A stretch of DNA of 64,000 bases from Vicia villosa (lineage: Eukaryota > Streptophyta > Magnoliopsida > Fabales > Fabaceae). Positions 1-11,600 of the stretch are shown in pieces. Where the stretch lies: assembly GCF_029867415.1 (NCBI RefSeq), contig NC_081182.1:45090535-45154534 (forward strand). The letters are read 5' to 3'. The translations under genes were made by a program, and so were the position numbers. The notes below the pieces were generated by a model. That model searched no databases and was not told the origin of the DNA. It saw only the letters and a list, made by a program, of their open reading frames with translations. Positions within the stretch are counted from its first letter, which is position 1, and the number at the start of each line of letters is the position of its first letter.

Positions 1-1463
1 CCCCAAAGATCAGCATGGATGTAATCAAGGGATCCATGTGTTCTTTGTTTGCCTTTGTTGAACTTCACTCTGCAAGATTTTCCAAGTACACAGGGTTCAC
101 AAAACTTCAGCTTTTCGACTTTGTCTCCACCAAGCAGATTTTGTTTCCCTAATTCGACCAGACCCCTTTCACTGACATGGCCCAATCTCATGTGCCAGAT
201 TTCTGTTTTCGACAAAGGTTTCGTGGATGCAACATTTGTCGAACCACTTACAACTTCAGCCTTAAGGGTATACAAGCCTTGTTTCTTCACGCCTCTCAAG
301 ACTTCCTTCGAACCCTTCATGACTCTTAGGATACTTTTCTCTCCTTGGAAAACATATCCTTTCTTGTCGAATTCACCAAGAGAAAGCATATTTCTCTTCA
401 AATCAGGAACATACCTGACTTCAGTCAACAACCTTATTGACTCATCATGGAGCTTGAATCTCACAGATCCAACACCTGCAATCTTGCAAGCCTTGTTGTT
501 TCCCAGCAATACTGATCCACCATCTTGATCACATAATTCCTCGAACAAGTCTTTGTTTGGAGTCATGTGCCAAGTGCAACCTGAATCCATAATCCACTCC
601 TTCTTAGAGTCACTGCTTGAAACCACAAGAACATCAGATGATTCGAAATCATCTTGGATAATGGCAGCGTTGCCATTATCCTTACCTCCATGATATTTCA
701 GGCGTTCAGGGCACACCTTTCTTGTGTGACCCTCCTTCTTACAATGGTAGCATCGAATGTCAGATGCTTCGCCACTGTAAGACTTCGACTGGATTTTGCC
801 TTTCTTCTTGTCGAACTTACCATCCTTTCGTAAGAGTTTTCCTTTAACGGCCAAACCTTCGCCAACAGTCGAAGGTTTATGCTCCTTTCGTTCATTCAAG
901 TCCTTAGAGTACAAGGCTGATTGAACTTCTTCAAACGTCAGGGACTCCCTTCCATAGAAGAGAGTTCCTTTGAAGTGAGCATGTGATCGAGGCAAAGAAC
1001 ACAATAGTAACAGCGCTTGATCTTCATCATCGATCATCACATCAATATTTTCAAGATCAAGAATCAGCTTGTTGAACATATCCAACTGCTCAGCCAATAC
1101 TTTGTCTTCAATCATCTTGAATGAATACAAAGCTTGCTTCAGGTAGAGTCGATTTACCAGCGATTTGGTCATATACAAACTTTCAAGTTTCACCCATAAC
1201 CCTGATGCCGTCGTCTCCTTTGATACCTGCCGGAGAACCTTATCACCAAGGCTCAACAAAATTGCGCTGTGTGCTTTCTCGATCATATTCGTCTTCTCCG
1301 CTGCCGTCAATTCTGCATTCATGGCTGTCTCTCCCTTCAACGCTTCCAAACAACCCTGCTGAACCAGTAGGGCTTTCATCTTCAAGCGCCACAGACCGAA
1401 ATCATTCACTCCGGTGAACTTTTCAATCTCATACTTTGTTGAAGGCATCTTCTCCACGCTCAT
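1..1463 (-). CDS. Ty1/copia gag-protease-(integrase) polyprotein, N-terminal part, runs off the window
   Basis: I translated most of this minus-strand frame from the ATG at 1463 and found no stop; about 487 codons lie in the window and it continues beyond base 1. The order is: gag (UBN2-like, with LWRLKMKALL near residue 25), a zinc knuckle CYHCKKEGHTRKVC starting near residue 238 (711-752), the aspartic protease motif MDSG with D near residue 293 (579-590), and the GAG-pre-integrase motif WHMRLGHVS near residue 423. This is the standard order for plant copia elements. It packages and matures the element RNA in cytoplasmic particles. The open frame suggests a young insertion. Integrase, RT and RNase H would lie outside the window. 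Activity cannot be judged from this part alone. Confidence 0.9.
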   Translation of the reverse strand, partial: MSVEKMPSTKYEIEKFTGVNDFGLWRLKMKALLVQQGCLEALKGETAMNAELTAAEKTNMIEKAHSAILLSLGDKVLRQVSKETTASGLWVKLESLYMTKSLVNRLYLKQALYSFKMIEDKVLAEQLDMFNKLILDLENIDVMIDDEDQALLLLCSLPRSHAHFKGTLFYGRESLTFEEVQSALYSKDLNERKEHKPSTVGEGLAVKGKLLRKDGKFDKKKGKIQSKSYSGEASDIRCYHCKKEGHTRKVCPERLKYHGGKDNGNAAIIQDDFESSDVLVVSSSDSKKEWIMDSGCTWHMTPNKDLFEELCDQDGGSVLLGNNKACKIAGVGSVRFKLHDESIRLLTEVRYVPDLKRNMLSLGEFDKKGYVFQGEKSILRVMKGSKEVLRGVKKQGLYTLKAEVVSGSTNVASTKPLSKTEIWHMRLGHVSERGLVELGKQNLLGGDKVEKLKFCEPCVLGKSCRVKFNKGKQRTHGSLDYIHADLW

Positions 1464-1473
1464 CGCACCAATT

Positions 1474-1921
1474 TGTTGTGAATTCAATGCCACAAACAAA
1501 GTATAAAATAAGGGATGAATAAAGGACAAGGAAGAAGAGGAGAACACAAATATTGGTTATAACTGCTATTCTTTTACTTTCTCTTAAAACAAGATTACAA
1601 GTTTACAAGAATAACAAATAACCTCTCTCACCCTAAATTAGGATTTGCAGCTTAACAATGATGAGAGACTAGTATGCTATTTATAATAAAAACCTAACAT
1701 ACTAACTAATGGGCTTTTGCCACAAGGCCCATTACACAAGCCAACTTAATAAACAAGCTAACTTAACAAATTAGGGTTTAAACACTAAAACCTAATTTAA
1801 CATGCTAACAACCCTAGCATCTTCGACACAAGCATGTGAACAACCTTCGACTTCATGCTTAACCCTGTCGAACCAAGAAACTACCCTTCGGTCATACTAG
1901 AGTTCGATCCAATATCTCACA
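1474..1921 (-). repeat. 5' LTR of the minus-strand copia element
   Basis: Read on the minus strand this block starts TGTGAGATATTGG (at 1921) and ends CACAACA (at 1474), the usual TG...CA form. A TATA box (TTATAAATAG) sits near 1673-1685 in the minus orientation. The 10 bases between the LTR and the ATG include ATTGGT, a degenerate match to the initiator-Met tRNA primer site usual for copia elements. The partner LTR is outside the window, so the outer end is inferred from TG/CA only. Confidence 0.65.
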
Positions 1922-3247
1922 TAAATTTTATTGTATATTGGCTTTAGAGTCTGTTTTTTGTGTTGATCTCTTGTGGAAACATTTGGCCAATGTGTTTACA
2001 GCAAGATCAATATTGCAGGTGTTGCGATGTAACTGGAAGACTCTTTGTTTCCTTTGTTAAGGGGGGTTGTTATCAACATTGATCCATATGAGGTAATCCA
2101 TATAAAACGGTTATTCTTCGTCTCGGTGCCATATGAGATGATCCACAAAATGGCGACTTCTTACTTATGTTCAAGATCGGCATCAAAACCAAGTTCGGTG
2201 GGGGACATAATCAACTTTAAAATAAGAACTACAAAAAGGAAGGAAAAAAACTAATAGAATTGATAGGTATCCTCAAAAATGAACAACCAATAGCTACTAC
2301 TACGAGAATAGGTGTCATTTTCATTTAGTGTTGATTCTTACTTTACAGTATTGTGTACATTTTATTTAAATTTGTGATATATTCATTTCTACATTACCAA
2401 CAAATTAAGTTTACAATTAATTATATGAAAAGTGCATATTGTCCTATTTTTCAAAATCAACGTTAAATTATATGAAAAATAACCACATTTAAATATGAAG
2501 AAAGTATTTTCATTATCTAAGTGTTTGAATGAGACGAAATAACATAATATTAAGTGGATCTTTGTTTAGACTTGTGTTCAGTTTATATTTTTATATATCA
2601 TATACATCGACTCATAGAGTGCTTTGTTATATGCTTTTTCAGTTGAGTGTGTGTTGTTTATGTGTACTACACCAAAAAGAAAAACAATCATGCACTTATA
2701 TTTATTTAATATTTTTTAAGAAAAAAACTTGCTTTATTAACTTATATATTTCTATTGGTTAGTTTCATTACAAAATTGGATAAGTTATATATTTCTCAAA
2801 TAATCACAAACAATAAACTTTAAATATATACCATCTTATTTTAATCCAACAGTAAAAAAGCCTTCACAGTGTGAAATGTGAATGCACTATCTCCTTGACT
2901 GCACTAAATTGTATTTCAAGGACTAACATTGGTTGTATTCTAAGGAAATAATGAGTCGGATATTTATAAATTAATGAGTCGGATATTTATAAATTTTATC
3001 AATTTTTATGAATTTCATCACTTAAACTCACTATTTTCACGGGTTACTATCACTATAATATTTTATTTTAAATTTTAATCAACAAAATATTTATAAATAT
3101 TTATAGTTATTAATCATATAGGATTTGACACGTCGTTACTTATTAACTATAAAGTAAACACCGCGTTATATTTAAATATTTATAAATATGAGTCGGATAT
3201 TTATAAATATTTATAGTTATTAATCATATAGAATATGAGAGTGGACC
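1922..3247. other. Intergenic AT-rich DNA, no gene seen
   Basis: I see no convincing coding exon here. The stretch 2940-3230 has short direct repeats: ATGAGTCGGATATTTATAAA occurs twice in tandem at about 2950-2990, and a TTTATAGTTATTAATCATAT block recurs at about 3100 and 3210. The rest is low-complexity AT sequence. Confidence 0.5.
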
Positions 3248-3657
3248 CTACCCCACATCATATTCTTATTTTCTTTTAAAGTTTTGCTTTTATGATTATA
3301 TATTAATATCTATTATCAATTAAAAGTGAATTTTTTTTATGAGTCCAAATCAAATGAACCAAGTCTCTATTTATAGAGGAAAAAAATAATGAATTTTGAT
3401 AAAAATAAAAATAAATAAAAAATTTATTTACTATGAAATAATTAATTTTAAATGATTAAAAGAAAATAAAATCTAAATAATCACAACAACCAATAAAATT
3501 GTGTAAAGTGTTGCATGTGGCCCCACTTTTTTCTCGTTCAACATGTTGAATCTTTTCAACACCAATTAATCCATATCACATTAAACACCTCATTCAACAA
3601 ACCATTGTAGACATTCAACTATTGAATAATTTTTTCAACACCCCATTGTAAATGGTC
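3248..3657 (-). mobile_element. PIF/Harbinger internal-deletion derivative, left-truncated
   Basis: This 410 bp block matches two distant parts of the Harbinger element at 30973-35065. Its left part (from CCTACCCCACATCATATTC) equals about 31120-31195, and from GTGAATTTTTTTTATGAGTC it equals about 34733-35065. All coding DNA in between is missing. The right end, CCATTGTAAATGGTC followed by TTA, is the same terminus and TWA target as in the large copy. About 150 bp of the left end, including the left TIR, is absent, so this copy probably can no longer move. Confidence 0.8.
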
Positions 3658-3805
3658 TTATTAGTTAAATCTTTAAAAATTGAATTTTTTTTTATAAATT
3701 ATGCATAAATAAGTATCAGAAATTTAGTTATGGATAGAATGGCCCGCGTGTAATATTCATCGTCATCCAAAAAGGAAAAAGACAACAGTTATCAAACCCT
3801 GTCAC

Positions 3806-3842
3806 CGTCCACCACCCCCACCACCACCACCACCACCATCAC
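3806..3842. repeat. CCA-rich microsatellite in the PSRP1 leader region
   Basis: A run of CCACC/CCA units lies about 60-95 bases before the PSRP1 start codon. It is probably within the promoter or 5' untranslated leader. No clear TATA box is placed with confidence. Confidence 0.6.
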
Positions 3843-3901
3843 CACTCCCTCTTCCTTCCTCCATTTATTGACACTCCAGTAGTACAACAATCCTCATTCA
3901 A

Positions 3902-5587
3902 ATGGCAATGGCGACTCACTTCAACTTCCAAACTAACTTTCTCCCATCTTCCCGTCCTCCCACTCGCCGCCTTTCTGTACTCGCTCTATCTCCTCGAATC
4001 TCCTCCAAGACCAAGATACTACCCTCCTCAACATTCTTGAAAGGAGAAAGCACAAAGCAATTGCTCAAATTCAACTATGCTGCAACAACTACAACAACTA
4101 AACACCGCGTCATTCGCATGTCGTGGGACGGTCCACTCTCTTCCGTCAAATTAATCATCCAGGGTAAAAACATGGAGGTATATGTGTACCCGTTCATAAT
4201 CACTGCTAATTATTATTACTATCGTTCATAGAACCTATTATATTATCGAACACTGACACGTTGATACTAGTAATAATTTTAGAAATGAATACACTGTCGG
4301 TGTTACAGATAACTAGAAATTGATTCCGTTAAGATACACAAGACTATTGAGAAGAACAGGTGTAATTATGGCTATGAGGAAAGTAACTAACTAGTGTAAT
4401 GTATAACTAACATTGTTAGGGAAGTCTAATAATGTTATATGTGTTGGTACTACTGTGAGTGAGTTCAGCTTAGTGATGCGGTGAAGCAGCACGTGGAGGA
4501 CAAAGTTGGGAGAGCAGTTCAGAAGCACAGCTACATTGTTAGGGAAGTTGATGTCAGGCTATCTACTCGCGGAGGAGGAGAATTTGGCCGAGGCCCCAGA
4601 ACGCGCAGATGTGAGGTAGATCACTTGCTTGTGTTGTTGTAACTTGTAACCTAGGAATGATTCTGGGTCTTGAATTAATTAGTTGATTTCTATAGGTGAC
4701 TTTATTTACTAAGAGGCATGGGGTTGTGCGGGCCGAGGAGCACGCTGAAACTACCTATGGGAGTATAGATTTGGTGTCCTCGATCATTCAGAGAAAGTTG
4801 AGAAAGATCAAGGAAAAAGAAACCGATCATGGTCGCCACATGAAGGGATCCGATAGGTTGAAAGTCAGGGAGCCCGTATTGCCATTACCGTCAGATGATG
4901 AAGAGGATGAAATTGAAATTTCGCCACAGAAGGAGGAGGAAGAGCAACTTATTGAAGAGGTTGGTACCTTAGTATTTGATACTCTCTACTATTAATTTAG
5001 CCTGCTTTTCCTGTAATTATTGAAATATTAGGCTGTGATAGATTCTAGAAATAGTACTGAAAATCATTCTGCAAGCTGAATAGAAAAACTTCAATTTCTG
5101 GTTGGAAGAAGATTTGCTCCGGTGCTATCTGTTGATTGATGTATCAATACTTATCAGGAGAATTCTGCTGTTCTTTTGTTAGTTAATATATTTTCCTTAC
5201 ATTGCACTAACTCTAGTTGTGAGGCTGTTTTATACAGGTTGTAAGAACAAAATACTTTGACATGCCTCCCTTAACCGTGTTTGAAGCAATTGACCAGTTG
5301 GAAAATGTTCATCATGACTTCTATGCTTTTCGAAATGAAGAAACTGGTGAGTAAATACTACTGGTTTATCTTTCGTCCGGCCTTGTTTCTCACACCTTTT
5401 TCTTGTCCCTCCTCTATTTTTTGTTGATGCTGTATTGGGAACTAAATTTGTTTCAGGGGAGATTAATATTGTATACAAAAGAAAAGAAGGAGGTTATGGG
5501 CTCATTATACCCAAAGGAGACGGCGAAGCAGATAAATTGGAGCCTATAGTGCTTGAACCAGCTAAAGAACCCTCTGTGCAAGAATGA
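3902..5587 (+). CDS. PSRP1: Plastid-specific ribosomal protein 1 / long HPF-type hibernation factor, chloroplastic
   Basis: Five exons join in frame: 3902-4177, 4469-4615, 4696-4959, 5238-5346 and 5457-5587. All introns have GT...AG ends. The product is 308 aa, close to the usual ~300 aa. Residues 1-70 are Ser/Thr-rich with few acidic residues, a chloroplast transit peptide; the mature protein probably begins near MSWDGPLSS (73-81). An N-terminal S30AE/RaiA domain follows ([12 protein letters not shown] near 121, [15 protein letters not shown] near 142). Next comes an acidic linker (DDEEDE near 209), then the C-terminal dimerisation domain ([30 protein letters not shown]). The family binds the 30S decoding region and inactivates or pairs plastid ribosomes in the dark or under stress. 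No frameshift or missing exon is seen, so this is the best-supported live host gene here. Confidence 0.95.
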
Positions 5588-8545
5588 AAGGCCTTCCACG
5601 AGAAATTCGTTTTGTAAGAACACAAGAGCTTGTACATGATTAACGGATGATAATCGCAATTTCTTTGGAGACAGAAGTTGCATAGGAAGTTTAAATAGAG
5701 ACTCTGGTGTTTCGAGTTCAAAACAAGTTTTAAAGTATGACCCTGTGATTGTAAAATGAAAGGGACGCACCATTGAGTGTGCTGCACATAACTTACACAA
5801 TACATATTTTCCTCTAACTATGTTATCAGCTCTGTGTAGTGTGTTTATTGCTTTTCCATAATATATAGTAAAATTTTAAATCATTTTTCACTTCTTCCTT
5901 TGTCTGTGTAGCAAATTTTATTCTGTGTTCGGTAGATTTGATTAGGTGAATATTGGCTGCCAAGAAAAGTACAAATGATAGGTATAAAATCAAGCAAGGG
6001 TTTTCTAATTAAAAGTGTTGTTGAAGTTTATGGGATTTGTCTTTAATGTATATGGTTTTACTGCTATAGCTTTGGGCCTTAAATGTAGACCTGAAAACTA
6101 ATGTATGTGGTTGTGCTGCTTATAATGATGCCAAAGTGGATGATCAATATGAGTGGACTGATTTTGTTATAGTTCTAATTATGCTTGATGAGTTACTAAT
6201 GGATGGAATGTAGGATGATTTTAGTTGTTCTTGATGAAATACGGTAGGTTGATCTTTAGATCAACAAGAAGGCTAAATATGACCAAACAAATAGGAAAAT
6301 GTAAGGCTAGGTATTTTCAACAATAAATATCTTTATGCAAAGCCACAAATTCGTATAATTATTCAAATTCTATTGTCTTAATTACTTGAGCAGTCAACAA
6401 CATTGCATCCTAGAGAATAAAAACAAAACCAATATTATTTTAAGTGATGAAGAGACGAAAATTGTTTTTTGAGTCAGAGAGCCAAAAATCAAAATTGTAA
6501 AAAGATCGGTGAAGGACGCGGGATGGTGGTGGCGGTGGTCTGACTGTTGTTGGCAACAACGGAGGAGCCGTGGAGGGTGGTGGCGGTGCTCTGACTGTTG
6601 TTGGCAACAACGGAGGAGCCGTGGAGGCAACGTCAGTGGTATGCAATGTGATGGTGACCAGCCAAAAGATGGCCGCCGACAGTGGCAGTCAGGTCGGGAC
6701 GACGGGTATGTCGTACCCTAAATTTTGCCAGCGTGGATCCTATCGATTCTTTGAGCATTGAATTTTCCGAAGATCTGAGAAAAACTTCGCCTTATCCGTA
6801 ACATTCCACACAATCACTACTAAGGAAATATGAAGAGAAGAACCTCCTTCTTTTCACAGTGGAATTTGTCAGCACCAATGAAAACTCCTCAATCTTGCAA
6901 CAACAAGAAAATCTTTACCCAATCTTCAAGAAAAATTAGTTTCAAGACAATGTCTTCCTAATCAATCACAAATATCTTATTATCAAAATTTGAAAAACAA
7001 AACCGAGGTTGAAGATGAGAGAAGTGTTTTGAACTTTTGTCAAAATGAGAGTTAATTTCACAAATGATTATGAAATTCGTTACATGAAAAGTGTTGATTT
7101 TTTTTTTATGTGCTTGAGATTAAACAAAAAATGAGTGATAAAAGTTTGTTAGATTCGAATCAAGAACAATACATGGTTTGAGTCAAATGAGCAAGTGAAA
7201 TCATATATGATTCTTCTTATCTTTCACATCTATATCACTTCCCCAAAAGCAGAAAGAGAACAAAAGTGAAGAGGAAGAAGAAAGAAGTTGAACAAAAAAC
7301 AAAGTAAGAGATGAAGAAGGAAGAAGAGGAAAAAGAAGCATAAGGAGAAGAGAAAGTGAGAGAGAAAAAATGAAAAGAATATGAAGATGTTTGATAGAAG
7401 AGAGAGAAAGAATAATGCAAAAAGAAGAGAAAGGTAAGAAAAATCAATGGAAATTAAATCATATGACATCATCACTTGAACCACACTTAGCAAACAAAGG
7501 CAAAATTGAAATAGCATGTAGTTGAAATAGAACAATGTGACATCACTAGTTGGAAAAAGTAAATTTTGGACACAAATTACTCTCAATTTTATTAGGTGGC
7601 ATAATAACTGATCAGGGCAATAGAGAGATTTTCACAACGCTTTCTTTTCTTATATTATAGATTATAGATTTATTGTTGAACATATTTTTGTAAAATTTAT
7701 TCAAACATAAATCACTTTACCTTCAAGTCACTTTTATTAAGAATCAATTTTACAGATAAATTCACTCAAAGTCATTTTTAACCAAACTCACCAATACTCC
7801 AATAAAAATAAATTGCCAAATGTGCATCCAAACACACACGTTAAATAAATGATTTGATCGAATTATCTAATTATTTTTTCATCATATTTTTTTGGGCAAT
7901 CTAATTTGCACTCTAAATTTTTTTTAGGGTGATGCTAACTTATGCACTAAAAACACATGTTAAGAAATCATCAAGGAAATGTTTGTGTTAATTTTTTTTA
8001 ATTAAATCAATGTACAATTTTTAAATTAAATTTCCAATTATAATTTTTTTAATATTTCTCTTAGGACAGAAGCTATAGTTACCTTTTTTATATAGATTTT
8101 CAAATCCTAATTAAATACATTCATATTATGTTTTTTTATTTAAAAGACTAAAATATCGTTGGACAATTTTAAGGGAGAAAATTGCTCAAACTCATAACTT
8201 CTTTATATCAAATTGATTATATAGAGCCTACAAAAAGATGATTTAGTTTATTTTGATTTACTTTTTTGAAGAGTCAAATTCAATTCTAAGGTGTTGAATT
8301 GATTCCGAATGATTTTCAGATATTTGATTCTTCTAAAATAGAATTGATTATGTCTCAAGAATTCCACTTGAAACTACAATTTGTAACTTTTAAGTTTCAA
8401 CGTAATTTTTACATTGACATTTATTGTTCAACTCGCTTTTACATAAATGTATCCAAATATAAATCACTTTATATCCAACACACTTTTTATCAGAATTAAT
8501 TCTACAAAATCAATTCATTCATAATCAAATTTCTTCACCGCATAA
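5588..8545. other. Intergenic region with a 54-bp duplication and a purine-rich tract
   Basis: No recognisable gene. About 6525-6630 has a tandem duplication of a 54-bp GC-rich unit (core CTGACTGTTGTTGGCAACAA). About 7245-7445 is a strand-biased GA-rich tract with AAGAAG runs. Apparent open frames across these two stretches are Pro/His-rich or Phe/Leu-rich translations of the repeats and are not called as genes. From 7660 to 8545 the DNA is AT-rich with no feature. Confidence 0.5.
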
Positions 8546-8604
8546 CCAAATTGTTAAGAAATGTGATTAGGTCTAACTCAACCCTACAAAATCGGCTTAT
8601 AGTG
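8546..8604. other. Legume-type repeat edge that truncates mTERF copy A
   Basis: The motif TAGGTCTAACTCAACCCTAC followed by AAAATCGGCTTATAG resembles a phrase often found at the ends of legume interspersed repeats. It directly abuts the point where homology to the other mTERF copies stops (about 8605). The family is not identified. Confidence 0.35.
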
Positions 8605-11600
8605 TCAGTGGATGCTTCTTACTCGTAGCAAAAATGTCTTCAGAGGACAGCCCGTAGTTCAAGAATACACTCACCACCTTCTGCATATTGGCACAACATG
8701 TTCTAGTAGAAGCTGTGATTGCTGTTGCCAACTCTTTCGTCCTATATTCATACCCAATCTTGACCAAAAATGAAAGCTTATACTCAAGGTTATTGCGGAA
8801 CAAAATGCCCAAAAACATCAGATTTCTGATCAAGAATTTAAACATATCGCCCGAGTCTAACCCATAATCCTTGAGAAATTGTAATCTAGGACGCAGTTTC
8901 CTCTCTCCACTACTATTTAAAATAGCTGGATACACCAACATTATCTTAAATATTTGTTAATCATCAAGTTCTGCAAAAGACCTCAAGAACTCTATTTGTT
9001 CTTCAAGACTGTCATACCCAAAAAATTTCCCACCATTTTTCAAGGTATCTTGGCCCAAGGAATTTCCTCAGACATATATGATCATCAGATGCTCAAGGCT
9101 ACACAGGAACTGGGCATGCTCATCCTTCTCCTAAGCAATAGGTCCCCAACTAGGGTTTTGTTTCTTTTCAGGGAAATGAACTTCTGACACCTCAAGTGGA
9201 CCTCATGGCTTCCTATATGCTTCAAAGAATCCACATATCAATTTTCAAGCCTTGATTCACAAGATTGCTCTGTCAATGGCTCAATTGGTCAACAGTCGGC
9301 TAATTCGACCTAAAAGTCAACTATGGTCAACCTACAGTCAAAACTCCTGATTTTTGGTCAATATAAACATTTTTAAGTTACATTCATCATTTGATCATCA
9401 TGATTCATCAGGAAAAGATCCAAAAATCATCAAAAGATAAAGTTTATAAATTAGGGTTTTAAGGAGAAAGTCAACTGAACTTTGACTGGGCATAACTCTC
9501 ACATGGTTCATCATAAATTGTCCAATCAAGGCTCATTATTAATTAAATTCAATTCTCTACAACTTTGATGTTGGGCCCAAGACCAGGAAATGCATCATTT
9601 GAGAGATAAGAGCCAAGACATTACAAGTCCTTCTAGAGGTTCACAAAAAGCTGTTTTTTGTCAGGACTAATATCATCAAGATAAAATCTCCAAATGCAAA
9701 AAAGGTTCCAAAGTGGCTTGTAGAGGACATCTTGGGCTTTCCAAAAAGTCTTAAAACATATCCATACCATAAAAATTGGGAGAGATATGCTTGGAACAAG
9801 TTGGTCAATTTTCAAGAAAAAGGCAAAACCCTAATTGGCAAATCCCCAACTTTTGAGTAATGGGCTTATATTTTTGAGTTTCTCACGTGATACTAAGCCC
9901 AAAAGGGGTCCATTAGTCAAATATTATTTATTTTATGAATTTATTTCATTTATATTTGATTTTATTCAAATAAATTCAAATAAAATCATAAGATAATTAT
10001 GGGATTGATGAATCAATTTTCTTCATTGATCAAAATGTGATTAAATATCATCTAATGGTTAGGATTAAAAGGGAAATATGCACAAAATAAATTTGGATCA
10101 AAAAAGGAAAGTTTTTATGCAATTTTCAAATCAAATATTTTCTCAATCAAAGCAAATGTTTTCTTTCAAATTTGTTGACCTAATTCTTTCCTTTATATAA
10201 GCACAACACTTTCTGCATCAGGGGACGAGGAAAGAGGGTAAAGGAGTAGGGTTTAAGGATTTCAAAGTTTAAATAAAACTAGGGCACAAAATAATTCTTC
10301 TCATAAGCACTTTCAGCTAATTCCAATGATGCCACTGCACTCCTGAAGGCATAAGGAACAATTCTCAATTGGTCTTGAAGCTTGCAACTCACCAGAACCA
10401 TCCTCCTTCGTATGGATATTCATACCTCACTTATAATTTAAATTTTTTCCTAATACATGCTGTTTAAACAAGTTCTATGCATACATATATATTCACAACC
10501 ATGTTTAGATTCGTTTAGAGTCATAATTCACAAGGTTTGGTGTAGGAATGGCGTGATGCCATTGTTAGGGCATGCAAAGAAGGAAGCTTTGTTCTTGCAG
10601 TTACGGGCGTTATTAATCAAAACTAACCATTCCATTAAATTCGTGGCATGAAATTTAGTGGATATGGGCATTTTTGTTTCTTGTGTGAGTTAGATTTTGC
10701 AGGTTTTGAAACGTCGCCATGGGAGAAGAAGAACCTGCGAAAAAATCTACAGGTAAAGTCGCAACAATTTACATAGCAAAATCCGTAGGGGCCAAACGTA
10801 GAAGACGATGAACAATGTTCGTTGAATTGCTGACCGTTACGTGGCGTTGTCTTATTCGTGCGTCAACGATAGCCACTTCTCTCTCCTACTCCAATTGGAC
10901 AGTCAACCAAGTCCACCCTTCTCTCTAATTTTGATTGGATATGCAGGCTGTAGTGGGATCCATGTCACTTCGTGCTTTTAAATTCCATTAACTAACGAAT
11001 TGTGTATATTATGTTTTCCTTTTGTTTTTTTATCAATTGTCAAGCGTTGTACAGGCGGTGAAACGTGAACGTGATGGTGGCCAAAGAAACCTGGGTTCGA
11101 TCCCCAGGTTGTACAATTTTATTTTTCCATTCGTTTGAACACTGGTCCTGCGCTCCCTGCCAGCCAACCTTTACCATACGCCCTACAACCCCATCAGTTG
11201 GATCCCCACAAAAGCCAAATATGAGAGAGCAGGATGCATGCTCACCATGGACCTTCATAGAGTCTCCTCACTGGATTACACGCCCTGGTTGCAATTCACA
11301 AGTATTGGGCTTAATGAAATTGTTGGGCCATACATCTCTCTTTCTGATCATACCCCAGGCCCCTTTATTTTGTTTTCTCTCTTTTTTATCTCCTTTTTTG
11401 TTTAATTTATTTAAATAATTTTTTAATTAAACTCAACCTTTAAAAATACAAAAAAAAAAAGATTTTAGGTTTTAATTAAGTTTAATAATTTTAATTAACC
11501 TAGTAATTAGGTTTTATTAATTTAGCTTTGAGTTAATTTTAGGTTAATTAGTAATTAGTTTTTTTAGCATTAATTTAGTTAATTTAGAATTAGGTTAATT

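Noticed and set aside
6394..6761. Overlapping open frames on both strands rich in Pro/His or Gly/Trp
   Set aside because: They arise from the 54-bp GC-rich tandem duplication; no domain, no splice context and both strands are open alike.
7230..7586. Phe/Leu/Ser-rich minus-strand frame resembling a membrane protein
   Set aside because: It is the complement of a GA-rich low-complexity tract; composition explains the frame.
8954..9187. Short plus-strand frame across the mTERF/LTR junction
   Set aside because: It spans an insertion boundary, so it is an accidental chimera.
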